In this document: piece after piece, positions 1-7,497 of the stretch
Numbering within the stretch: position 1 is the first letter of the stretch
Layout of the letters: each line of letters begins with the position of its first letter
Assembly (NCBI GenBank): GCA_031256635.1
Contig: JAIRQF010000108.1
Location: forward strand, 1-34,454
DNA from: Treponema sp.
GTDB lineage: Bacteria; Spirochaetota; Spirochaetia; Treponematales; Breznakiellaceae
Reading direction: 5' to 3'
DNA: 34,454 bases
Made by a program: the position numbers and the translations under genes
Notes under the pieces: model-generated
The model's database searches: none
Told to the model about the DNA's origin: nothing
Seen by the model: the letters and a program-made list of their open reading frames with translations, nothing else

Positions 1-653
1 ACCGCCATATTCTGTAACTCCTCAAAAATATCAGGATTGGTATCCAGTAAAATACTAATATATGCGCTTAAAGATACTCTTTCTGTACGGTTTTCGCTTT
101 CTTTTATTATAGCATCAGCATTACTTATTTCCAAGTCATATTTTAATGATTTCAACCACAGGTTTTCACTGTCAGATAATTTCTTTGACTCTATTATCTG
201 AATGGGTAAATAATCGCCATGTACGCTGTAAATTCCACTTGATGTCTCTTCAATCTTGTAATGCCGAATATCTGTAAGATATTTTAATAACTTACGAGGA
301 TATCTGCTTTCTATAAACGTGAGTGTTATATCAGAGAAATCAACATCAGGGGTTATCGCGGCATAGAGATTCGCGTATGCGTATACTTTTAGGAAATCCT
401 TTATGGATAGATAATCGTCAGGGCTTTTGTATTCAATAATATTTTCTGATCTGAATATTTTTCCAATGTTTTTCTCGATTGACAGATCTTTTGGTTTTTT
501 AATAATAAGCAGGTCGATTCGCAAAGGTTCTGTGGTAAGCTGGTATTCATACTTAAACTCAAGAAAATCCAGATAATCATAGAGTTCATGCTGAATTGCC
601 TGAAGAAAAGCAGGATGCCAGTTTAGTTTTCCTGAAGATTTTTCATTTTTCAA
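1..653 (-). CDS. PD-(D/E)XK nuclease-like hypothetical protein, 3' end outside window
   Basis: An open frame runs from a TTG at 653 to the window edge with no stop (about 217 residues seen). A GGGGG run five bases before this TTG supports the start; a second in-frame TTG lies 12 bases further upstream. The N-terminal part describes a protein of about 30 residues per element with a motif of the type IxYKSPDD followed by a predicted helix with KVYAYANLY. The E-Y-K core after a hydrophobic strand resembles the E-x-K of PD-(D/E)XK nuclease-fold proteins of the Rpn/transposase-associated kind, which are common as orphan genes in Treponema. No catalytic role is proven. The gene is AT-rich compared with the genes after 835, and it is divergent from the LRR gene. 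The family call is an inference from one motif and general layout. Confidence 0.6.
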   Translation of the reverse strand, partial: MKNEKSSGKLNWHPAFLQAIQHELYDYLDFLEFKYEYQLTTEPLRIDLLIIKKPKDLSIEKNIGKIFRSENIIEYKSPDDYLSIKDFLKVYAYANLYAAITPDVDFSDITLTFIESRYPRKLLKYLTDIRHYKIEETSSGIYSVHGDYLPIQIIESKKLSDSENLWLKSLKYDLEISNADAIIKESENRTERVSLSAYISILLDTNPDIFEELQNMA

Positions 654-666
654 TTTTTCCCCCAAA

Positions 667-685
667 AAGCAATCAAAAGTTGCTT
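667..685 (-). promoter_or_regulatory. Small hairpin followed by T run in the leader of the 653 gene
   Basis: On the minus strand AAGCAA and TTGCTT form a 6-bp stem with a 7-nt loop, and the stem is followed by more T residues just before the GGGGG ribosome binding site. It could act as an attenuator, but the stem is short and AT-rich. Confidence 0.25.
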
Positions 686-795
686 TACCTTATATGGGTT
701 CAAAAGTATTTAAACGCATGACCGAAAAGGAAAAATATTAGTTTTTTTCCATTAGTATTGGGTGTTTTTACTTAATGAAACGAGACAATTCGCTC

Positions 796-827
796 TTGTG
801 AATTTACCGAAATTAACTTATTATTAC
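796..827 (+). promoter_or_regulatory. Possible promoter of the LRR gene
   Basis: TATTAC at 822-827 lies seven bases before the ATG at 835, and TTGTGA is at 796-801, but the 20-nt spacer is long. No Shine-Dalgarno is seen before 835, so the message may be leaderless. Weak support taken alone. Confidence 0.3.
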
Positions 828-834
828 ATTAAAT

Positions 835-2568
835 ATGCCCAAAGAGATAAATAAAGACGAGCTTGACCTGCACTACACCGATGGAGATCCTGACCTTGGA
901 ATCGCGCCTGAGGGCGTAGAATGTAAAAATTTGGACGAAATATCAAAGCGTATCGCCAAAGTTAAAGACACAGTAAAGATTATAAACCTTGATAACCAGC
1001 ACGCATTAACGGAAATACCTTCAGTTTTAGGTAAATGTACAGCGCTGGAAGACCTTAACATTTCTCATACCGATATAAAGGAAATCCCCGACTTTATATT
1101 CAATCTGCCGTCTTTACGCTCCCTCTCCTGCCGCTGCAGCGAGATTCCTGCTTTTCCCTTAGGTCTTTTAAACGCCGGAAAACTTGAATCCCTTTACATA
1201 AGAATGAACAAAGACTGGGTTTTACCGGAGCAGATAACTTCCCTTAAGAGCCTTAAAGTCCTCGCCCTCGACCTTTATTCCGACGCATCTCTTCCCGATA
1301 ATCTTGGCGGGCTTTCCGGCCTTGAAGACCTTGCGATAATGGTAAAATACGATGAACGGACAGTTCCGTCTCTGCCTGAGTCTTTCAAAAATCATTCATC
1401 ATTAAAAAAAATACATATAAACGATCTGTTTTACAAGAACAGAAAAACCTTTGATCTTGAGCAGGCTGCCAAAATTCTCTCCACTTGTCCCGCCCTTGAA
1501 TCGCTTAAGATGTCGGGAGTGGATGTCGGGAAAGGCCATCATAATATATTGCTCCTTACGGGTTTAAAGGAACTTGAGCTTCGGCACTTGATTACCGAAG
1601 GGAAAATCTTTGATTCCATAACAGGGCTTAATAAACTCCAGAGGCTTTGCATTCTTGGAAGCGAATTTAAAATAAAAGAAATTCCCGATATTTTTGCTAA
1701 CATGAAAGCTCTGAATGAGTTTACATTCGCGGGTAACATGGTCATGGATGTTCCTCCATCAATATACACGCTGAGGAATTTAAAAACATTCGAGTTCGGA
1801 TGCACGGCAATTTCGCAGCTTGATAAAAATATCGCCAACCTTCAAAACCTTGAAAATATACATATACATGATAATCTTCTGGAAAGGCTCCCTGAAAATA
1901 TATTCTCGCTTCCAAAACTTAAGCTTTTAAACATAGAAGAAAATATATTCACTCCCGGTTATATCAACGCGGTAAAAACAAAAATAGAATCACTTGCGCA
2001 AAAAGGGCGCAAGATAGAGTTTTTCTATGACAGGCAGGGGCACAGACAGGCGGTAAAGAAGCTTCGCGCCCTAAGGGATATTGATAGAATGGATGTCACT
2101 CAATATGCGAAACTCTGCCTTGGCGCTGTAATTGAGAATCCGTACGCTGTAAAATATATTAATATAGCGAAGTTAAAAGGGAGTCCGCATTACGCGAATA
2201 TCTGCATGGCGGCCGCGGAAAAAACATGCTCGGTTCTTGAAAACATCGTGCCGGAAGCGCTGGGGAAACAAAATTATTTTTCCATCTGCATGGAAGCGGC
2301 AAAATGTCCCGATATCGGCAGTTACTTTAAATTAATAAGGGACGATTTATTGTCATATAATAAATATATACAGGTTTGCATGCAGGCGGCTCTTAGTAAT
2401 AAATCCGCGGATTTTTTAAGCAACTTTAATACCGACGCGTTTCAAAAACGCTACGGCCGCGAAATTTACGAACACATCTGCTGGGCCGCTGTTTTGCATA
2501 ATCCAAGAGCTATTGGCAAGATGATAAGCCCGACAAAGGAAATACATAATATCGCGACCAAACAGTGA
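835..2568 (+). CDS. Leucine-rich repeat protein with C-terminal DUF4116-like helical repeats
   Basis: This 577-residue protein has no signal peptide or membrane segment. Residues about 45-395 are leucine-rich repeats of the type LxxLxxLxIxxxxIxxIPxxI, similar to bacterial LRR proteins that bind other proteins. After a basic stretch (about 395-420) come five copies of a short helical repeat whose signature is Y-x-x-[ILV]-C-x-x-A-[AV], with the Tyr at about 424, 453, 481, 511 and 545. This layout resembles DUF4116-type repeats, although the spacing of 28-34 residues is shorter than I expect for that family. The likely role is protein-protein interaction; the partner is unknown. It begins at ATG 835 without a Shine-Dalgarno. 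The PHP gene follows after 46 nt on the same strand but seems to have its own promoter. Confidence 0.8.
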   Translation: MPKEINKDELDLHYTDGDPDLGIAPEGVECKNLDEISKRIAKVKDTVKIINLDNQHALTEIPSVLGKCTALEDLNISHTDIKEIPDFIFNLPSLRSLSCRCSEIPAFPLGLLNAGKLESLYIRMNKDWVLPEQITSLKSLKVLALDLYSDASLPDNLGGLSGLEDLAIMVKYDERTVPSLPESFKNHSSLKKIHINDLFYKNRKTFDLEQAAKILSTCPALESLKMSGVDVGKGHHNILLLTGLKELELRHLITEGKIFDSITGLNKLQRLCILGSEFKIKEIPDIFANMKALNEFTFAGNMVMDVPPSIYTLRNLKTFEFGCTAISQLDKNIANLQNLENIHIHDNLLERLPENIFSLPKLKLLNIEENIFTPGYINAVKTKIESLAQKGRKIEFFYDRQGHRQAVKKLRALRDIDRMDVTQYAKLCLGAVIENPYAVKYINIAKLKGSPHYANICMAAAEKTCSVLENIVPEALGKQNYFSICMEAAKCPDIGSYFKLIRDDLLSYNKYIQVCMQAALSNKSADFLSNFNTDAFQKRYGREIYEHICWAAVLHNPRAIGKMISPTKEIHNIATKQ

Positions 2569-2601
2569 CGGCTTCCCACTATTCATAAAATCAAATATCA
2601 G

Positions 2602-2607
2602 TATAAT
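2602..2607 (+). promoter_or_regulatory. -10 box for the PHP gene (leaderless start)
   Basis: A perfect TATAAT ends eight bases before the GTG at 2615. With the usual 6-7 nt to the transcription start the message would begin at or one base before the GTG. No good -35 hexamer is visible at 16-18 nt. Confidence 0.45.
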
Positions 2608-2614
2608 AAGCATT

Positions 2615-3442
2615 GTGGCATACCTCTACGAAACACATCTGCATACAACCGGCGTCAGCAAGTGCGCTGTCTCTCTGGGAGCGGAATATATTGCCTCTTA
2701 CATAGATAAAGGCTACTCCGGCATGATAGTAACCGATCACTTTTTCAACGCGAACTGCGCGCTTTCAAGAAAACTTCCGTGGACAGAATGGGTAAATCGT
2801 TTTTGCAGGGGTTATGAAGAAGCGAAGGAAGAAGGCGACCGCCAGGGGTTTGACGTATTTTTCGGCTGGGAAGAAACATTCGACAGCTGTGACGATTATC
2901 TGATTTACGGCCTTGACAAGGCATGGCTGCTTGAACACCCGGAAGTCCGCGGATGGACAAGGGGAGAGCAGTACAGCGCCGTAAGGCAGGCGGGAGGCTG
3001 TGTTGTTCAGGCTCATCCTTTCAGGCAGCGTTTCTACATTCCGCGCATAGTTCTTTCGACAGGCTGCGTAGACGGCGTGGAAGCCGCCAACGGCGGACAT
3101 GAGGATGTTTCTTTTGACGCGCTTGCCTACCGTTACGCGAAAAAACTGGGAAAGCCTGTTACTGCCGGAACAGACATTCACGACGCAAACGCGATTTATT
3201 ACGGCGAAATCTTCGGAGTTTATTCCGATAAAAAACTTAATGACATTTCCGATTATGTTAAAATGATTTTAAATAACGATATAGCCGGTATTAAAGTGAA
3301 TAATGAAATGTTTGACTGTCATAAGGAATCAGAGATACCTGAAAGATTGAAATTTCACGGAACCGAAGGCGTAAGAATCCCTGTGGAAATCCGTGACGAA
3401 GAAGATCGCGTAACGGGAAAACACTGGAAAGACTTTATTTAG
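2615..3442 (+). CDS. PHP-domain metal-dependent phosphoesterase
   Basis: This 275-residue protein belongs to the PHP (polymerase and histidinol phosphatase) superfamily of trinuclear metal hydrolases. Visible metal-ligand motifs are the N-terminal H-L-H near residue 8-10, a V-T-D-H near 40, an E-E-T-F near 89, the A-H-P-F motif near 134, and G-T-D-I-H near 186-190 toward the C-terminus. Proteins of this type hydrolyse phosphomonoesters or phosphodiesters of small molecules; the substrate cannot be read from the sequence. The start is GTG at 2615: it leaves only seven residues before the first metal motif, as is usual. There is no Shine-Dalgarno, and a TATAAT box sits directly upstream, so translation is probably leaderless. 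The gene stands between the LRR gene and the HTH-cupin gene without an obvious functional link. Confidence 0.8.
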   Translation: MAYLYETHLHTTGVSKCAVSLGAEYIASYIDKGYSGMIVTDHFFNANCALSRKLPWTEWVNRFCRGYEEAKEEGDRQGFDVFFGWEETFDSCDDYLIYGLDKAWLLEHPEVRGWTRGEQYSAVRQAGGCVVQAHPFRQRFYIPRIVLSTGCVDGVEAANGGHEDVSFDALAYRYAKKLGKPVTAGTDIHDANAIYYGEIFGVYSDKKLNDISDYVKMILNNDIAGIKVNNEMFDCHKESEIPERLKFHGTEGVRIPVEIRDEEDRVTGKHWKDFI

Positions 3443-3463
3443 GGTTCGCGGACAGATCATGCA

Positions 3464-3482
3464 TATAATCTCAATGTATAAT
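3464..3482 (+). promoter_or_regulatory. Two candidate -10 boxes before the HTH-cupin operon
   Basis: TATAAT occurs twice, at 3464-3469 and 3477-3482, in the spacer before the 3499 gene. Neither has a convincing -35 hexamer. Unlike the leaderless genes, this gene has an AAGGAG ribosome binding site, so a short leader is expected. Confidence 0.35.
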
Positions 3483-3498
3483 TTATTAAGGAGCATGT

Positions 3499-4047
3499 AT
3501 GAATGAAAAAATCGCTCATATCCCCGAACGAATAAAAGAATTAAGGGAAATACTTGAGATAAGCGCCCTTGACATGGCCAAAGATACCGGTATTCCTTTT
3601 GATACTTACAATAAATATGAAAAAGGCGAGCTTGATATTCCGATCAGCGTACTGTATACAATCGCAGGAAGGCTCGGTGCCGATGTTACTGTCCTTCTTA
3701 CAGGCGAAGAGGCAAGGATGGACAGCGCCGCTGTCTGCCGCAAAGACAAGGGAGTGCGGATTGAACGTTACCCAGGTTATGAGTTTTCAAGTCTTGCCTA
3801 TAACTTTAAAAACAGGGACATGGAACCTTTGCTTGTAACACTTGATTCTTCAAAGCCTCCGGCGCCTTTTGTTTCACATTCCGGGCAGGAGTTTAATTAT
3901 GTAGTCGAAGGGCAGGTGAAAATCACGGTAGCGAAAACTGATCACATCCTTTCTCCAGGCGATTCTGTTTATTTTGACGCGCGGCTTCCTCACGGACAGA
4001 GCGCGGTAGGCGGAACAGCGCAATTTTTAACAATAATTCAGGAATAA
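3499..4047 (+). CDS. XRE-type HTH plus cupin transcriptional regulator
   Basis: The protein has 182 residues. Residues about 8-70 form an XRE/Cro helix-turn-helix (R-I-K-E-L-R-E, then D-x-A-x-x-T-G-I-P and a recognition helix with Y-x-K-Y-E-K-G). Residues about 105-180 form a small-molecule cupin domain with the metal-type motif H-S-G-Q-E-F-x-Y-V-V-E-G and a later P-G-D-S-V-x-F-x-x-x-x-P-H-G. Such proteins are local repressors or activators that sense a small ligand through the cupin. A strong AAGGAG lies seven bases before the ATG at 3499. The stop is only four bases before the acyl-CoA synthetase start, so the two genes form an operon, and the regulator probably responds to that enzyme's substrate or product. 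The ligand is not known. Confidence 0.88.
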   Translation: MNEKIAHIPERIKELREILEISALDMAKDTGIPFDTYNKYEKGELDIPISVLYTIAGRLGADVTVLLTGEEARMDSAAVCRKDKGVRIERYPGYEFSSLAYNFKNRDMEPLLVTLDSSKPPAPFVSHSGQEFNYVVEGQVKITVAKTDHILSPGDSVYFDARLPHGQSAVGGTAQFLTIIQE

Positions 4048-4051
4048 GACA

Positions 4052-5761
4052 ATGAATGAAATACTTTCCCGTTTTTTACCGCGCGTGGAATTTGACAGTT
4101 ACGAAGATTTTTTTGAAAATTATAAATGCAATGTTCCCGGTGATTTTAATTTCGCATACGATGTAGCGGATGAATGGGCCCGCCTTCAGCCTGAAAAAAC
4201 CGCTCTTCTGTGGACAGATGACACGAGGGAAGTTAAATCGTTTTCATTCGCCGATATAAAGCGTCTTTCGGACAAGGCGGCGAACGCGCTTGTTTCGTTA
4301 GGTGTAAAAAAAGGCGATGTGGTAAAATTGATTTTAAAACAGCGCCCCGGCGTATGGGTATTAATGTGCGCACTTTCCAAAATAGGAGCGGTTTGCATTC
4401 CCGGCACTTATCAGCTAACGGCCAAAGATTTGGAATACCGCTGTAATATCGCCGGTGTAAAACTTCTAATTACGGTTGACGACGGGGATTTACTTGAAAA
4501 TATCACATCTGTTCTTCCAAAATGCCCGAATCTTGAAAAAGTCGCCGTAATAGGAAAGACAATTCCCGCAGGCTTTATCAATATGCGCGCTGAGATCGAA
4601 AAAGCCAGCGATAATTTTTCAAGGATTAAAACAGATATTAAAGATCCGATGCTTATTTACTTTTCTTCAGGTACGACCGGGCTTCCAAAAATGGTGATTC
4701 ACAATCATTCTCTTCCGTTAGGCCACATTGTAACGGCAAAGTACTGGCACTGTGTTGAAGAAAATAAAGTTCACCTGACCCAGACGGATTCCGGCTGGGC
4801 AAAGTTCGCGTGGGGAAAAATTTACGGACAGTGGATATGCGGCGCGGCTGTAGGCGTATATGACTGGGAAAAATTCACTCCAAAGGGAATGTTAGACGCA
4901 ATAATGCGGCTTAAGCCGGCTACTTTCTGCGCGGCGGCTTCCGTATTTCGTTATCTGATAAAAGAAGATCTGGCAGGATACGACTTCAGTTTTATCCGCC
5001 ATACTTCTGTCGCGGGCGAACCTTTAAGCCCTGAAGTTTATAATAAATTTTCAGAGTTAACAGGCCTTGAAATCCGCGAAGGATTCGGCCAGAGCGAAAC
5101 TTCCGTAATGGCCGCGGTTTTCAAGTGGCTTGCGGTTAAGCCGGGTTCCATGGGAAAGCCCGCGCCGCTTTTCGGATTGAAACTGTTGGACGAAAACGGA
5201 GAAGTCTGCGACGAAGGCATTGTCGGCAACATGAGCATCACATCCGCCGGAAAAAATATGTATGAAACCGGAGACCCTGATTGTATTGCGCCTGTTATCG
5301 GTAATTCTGATTTTCCCGGCCTTTTCAGGGGTTATTGGAAAGATAAAGAAAGCACCGCTAAAAGCTGGAAAAGCGGAACTTACCGGACAGGGGACATGGC
5401 ATGGAAAGATGACGACGGCTATCTGTGGTTTGTCGGCAGAAACGACGATGTAATCAAATGTTCAGGCTACCGCATCGGCCCATTTGAAGTTGAAAGCGCG
5501 CTTATGGAACATCCATCTGTGCTTGAGTGCGCAGTAACTGCGGCTCCGGATGCCCTGCGCGGACAGGTTGTAAAAGCGACAATCGTTTTATCGCGCGGCT
5601 ACAACGCATGCGATGAATTAATCCGCGAGCTTCAAAATCATGTCAAACGCGTAACCGCTCCCTATAAATATCCGCGCATAATCGAATTTGTAAACGAGCT
5701 TCCAAAAACAACAAGCGGAAAAATAAAGCGAATGGAAATACGAAAAAAAGATTTTAATTAA
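4052..5761 (+). CDS. AMP-forming acyl-CoA synthetase (acetyl/medium-chain type)
   Basis: This 569-residue enzyme belongs to the ANL superfamily and should activate a carboxylic acid with ATP and then transfer it to CoA. The P-loop-like motif Y-F-S-S-G-T-T-G-L-P-K is near residue 205, G-E-P-L-S-P and the F-G-Q-S-E-T-S substrate-pocket motif near 330-350, Y-R-T-G-D with a following G-R-N-D-D-V-I-K hinge near 445-470, and the catalytic Lys in T-T-S-G-K-I-K-R close to the C-terminus. Length and motif wording fit the medium-chain acyl-CoA synthetase branch (ACSM/MACS) rather than acetyl-CoA synthetase proper. The acid used cannot be told. It is co-transcribed with the HTH-cupin regulator four bases upstream; a similar regulator/synthetase pairing is common in anaerobic bacteria. 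ATG occurs at 4052 and again at 4056 in another frame; 4052 is the in-frame one. Confidence 0.88.
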   Translation: MNEILSRFLPRVEFDSYEDFFENYKCNVPGDFNFAYDVADEWARLQPEKTALLWTDDTREVKSFSFADIKRLSDKAANALVSLGVKKGDVVKLILKQRPGVWVLMCALSKIGAVCIPGTYQLTAKDLEYRCNIAGVKLLITVDDGDLLENITSVLPKCPNLEKVAVIGKTIPAGFINMRAEIEKASDNFSRIKTDIKDPMLIYFSSGTTGLPKMVIHNHSLPLGHIVTAKYWHCVEENKVHLTQTDSGWAKFAWGKIYGQWICGAAVGVYDWEKFTPKGMLDAIMRLKPATFCAAASVFRYLIKEDLAGYDFSFIRHTSVAGEPLSPEVYNKFSELTGLEIREGFGQSETSVMAAVFKWLAVKPGSMGKPAPLFGLKLLDENGEVCDEGIVGNMSITSAGKNMYETGDPDCIAPVIGNSDFPGLFRGYWKDKESTAKSWKSGTYRTGDMAWKDDDGYLWFVGRNDDVIKCSGYRIGPFEVESALMEHPSVLECAVTAAPDALRGQVVKATIVLSRGYNACDELIRELQNHVKRVTAPYKYPRIIEFVNELPKTTSGKIKRMEIRKKDFN

Positions 5762-5805
5762 AGAAAAATTTTTTAACATTAAGTTATTTACCCGCTTTTC
5801 TACCA

Positions 5806-5834
5806 TTGAGGATAATTTAAATCTTGTGTATAAT
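5806..5834 (+). promoter_or_regulatory. murG promoter (TTGAGG-17-TATAAT), leaderless
   Basis: TTGAGG at 5806-5811, a 17-nt spacer and TATAAT at 5829-5834 make a good sigma-70 promoter. Only six bases separate the -10 box from the murG ATG at 5841, so the predicted transcription start is the A of the ATG. Confidence 0.7.
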
Positions 5835-5840
5835 ATTCGT

Positions 5841-6971
5841 ATGGTAAACATTGCTTTTACTGGGGGAGGGACAGGAGGGCATATATACCCGGGACTTGCG
5901 GTAGCGGCGGAATTAAAAAAGCTGCTTCCTGAAGTTCAGATTTTCTGGATTGGTTCCTCCTCCGGTATGGATCGCGCATTGGTTGAAAGCGCCGGGATCG
6001 AATTCTTCGGAGTGCCTTCAGGAAAACTCAGGCGTTATTTATCATTTCGCAATATTATTGATATATTTAAAATACTCGGCGGTTTTTTATCATCGCGTAA
6101 AATTTTAAAAAGGAAAAAAGCAAAGCTGCTTTTTTCCAAAGGCGGTTTTGTCAGCGTTCCGCCATGCGCGGCGGCGGCATCACTTCGTCTTCCGGTTTTT
6201 ACTCATGAATCCGATTTCAGCCCTGGGTTAGCGACAAAAATTAACACACGTTTTATTAAAGGTAAAGGAAGAATTTTTACAGCATATGAAGATACCGCTG
6301 TTTTTTTTCCTAAAAAAATTAAGGATATTATTATTGTAAGCGGTAATCCCGTTCGCGGTGAATTTCGCAGCGCCGATCCTGCAAAGGGCAGAGCTTTTTT
6401 GGAATTGGGCGATGATGCCCGCGTCCTTTTAATTCTTGGCGGAAGTCAGGGAGCAATGGAAATTAACGAGCTTGTCCGCGCCGCTCTTCCTTCATTAACA
6501 GAGATTTATGTTGTTGTACATCAGAGCGGCCCTTCTTTATCATGGGACATTCCCGCTTCATGTAAATATAAGCCGTACCCGTACATTAAAGATGAGATGC
6601 CCCATGTTATGGCGGCTGCGGAAATTGTTATGGGAAGAAGCGGAGCGGGAGTCTGGGAATGGGCTGTTCAGGGTAAGCCGATGATCCTGCTTCCGCTGAG
6701 AGGCTCCGGAACAAGGGGAGATCAAATTGAGAACGCGCGTTTTTTTGAAAAAGCCAAAGCGGCGCTCGTATTATCATCTCCTTCAGGAAACGGAGGGGAT
6801 GTAAGCGTTCAGGAGTTTGTAAACGCTGTAAGTTCATTTGCCGGTAACGCCGAAATGAGAAAATCATTCGCACAGGCATCAGCCAGGATAGGAGAAAAAG
6901 ACGGAGCGGGAATAATAGCGAAGGTGTTAGCTGAAAACGCCGGAGGGGCGGATGACTTTTGCCGTAATTGA
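5841..6971 (+). CDS. murG: UDP-N-acetylglucosamine--MurNAc-pentapeptide transferase
   Basis: MurG adds GlcNAc from UDP-GlcNAc to lipid I to make lipid II at the inner face of the cytoplasmic membrane, the last intracellular step of peptidoglycan synthesis. The 376-residue protein shows the N-terminal glycine-rich loop F-T-G-G-G-T-G-G-H-I-Y-P, the second loop around L-L-F-S-K-G-G-F-V-S, the H-E-S-D motif, and the C-terminal G-G-S-Q-G and donor-binding G-R-S-G-A-G motif; the length is normal. I chose ATG 5841 rather than the in-frame TTG at 5826, because that TTG lies inside the promoter and the family starts directly before the first loop. The 3' end overlaps the cvpA-like gene by 20 nt, indicating one operon with cvpA, holB' and the two-component genes. 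Confidence 0.93.
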   Translation: MVNIAFTGGGTGGHIYPGLAVAAELKKLLPEVQIFWIGSSSGMDRALVESAGIEFFGVPSGKLRRYLSFRNIIDIFKILGGFLSSRKILKRKKAKLLFSKGGFVSVPPCAAAASLRLPVFTHESDFSPGLATKINTRFIKGKGRIFTAYEDTAVFFPKKIKDIIIVSGNPVRGEFRSADPAKGRAFLELGDDARVLLILGGSQGAMEINELVRAALPSLTEIYVVVHQSGPSLSWDIPASCKYKPYPYIKDEMPHVMAAAEIVMGRSGAGVWEWAVQGKPMILLPLRGSGTRGDQIENARFFEKAKAALVLSSPSGNGGDVSVQEFVNAVSSFAGNAEMRKSFAQASARIGEKDGAGIIAKVLAENAGGADDFCRN

Positions 6972-7467
6972 TTTTATTTTTTTGGGATTGCTCGGGCTTT
7001 TCATGATCCGCTGTTATCTGAAAGGTTTTGTAAGCGAGCTTCTTTCAATGGCCTCTATTGTACTTGGAACTCTCGCCGCGCTTTTTTTTCATAAAAACGG
7101 AGGGGAATTCCTGAGAGAGCGGTTCTGGCCTGACCTGAACAATATAATCCCAGAAATTATCGCTTTTATCGCGTTATTCATAATTGTTTTAATTATTGTA
7201 AAGATGCTCGCAATCATGCTAAAGGGAATCATTGACGGGATTAAACTCGGCGGAATAGATCGTTTCCTCGGTATTCTTTTCGGCCTGGCGGAAGGCATCG
7301 CTGTGGTCAGCCTTATATTGTTTCTTATACATGTTCAGCCGCTGTTTAATTCGTCTTCCATACTGTCAGGCAGTTTTTTCGCCAATCTTCTTCTGCCGCT
7401 GATTACGGGCGGGGAAAATTTATATGCCCTGCATTACGGGATTTTTATTCTGCTGCATATAATATAA
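6952..7467 (+). CDS. CvpA family integral membrane protein
   Basis: The 171-residue protein has four hydrophobic segments, at about residues 5-20, 27-48, 62-88 and 107-127, and a hydrophobic C-terminal tail. The N-terminal pattern D-x-I-F-L-G-L-L-G-L-F-x-x-R-x-x-x-K-G-F-V-S-E-L is typical of the CvpA family (colicin V production). Members sit in the cytoplasmic membrane and have been linked to envelope stress and surface remodelling; the molecular activity is not known. A GGAGGGG sequence just before the ATG at 6952 lies inside the end of murG, with which it overlaps by 20 nt. The next gene starts 30 nt downstream after its own ribosome binding site. The family call is fairly sure; the function is not. 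Confidence 0.82.
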   Translation: MTFAVIDFIFLGLLGLFMIRCYLKGFVSELLSMASIVLGTLAALFFHKNGGEFLRERFWPDLNNIIPEIIAFIALFIIVLIIVKMLAIMLKGIIDGIKLGGIDRFLGILFGLAEGIAVVSLILFLIHVQPLFNSSSILSGSFFANLLLPLITGGENLYALHYGIFILLHII

Positions 7468-7497
7468 AATTATTTTAATTTTTTTCAGGAGCATAAA

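Noticed and set aside
2765-3181. 138-codon minus-strand open frame within the PHP gene.
   Set aside because: Antisense shadow of a conserved gene; no independent support.
4743-4760. TGGCAC followed by TTGAA as a sigma-54 promoter.
   Set aside because: The spacing GG-N10-GC is not met and it lies inside the acyl-CoA synthetase coding region.
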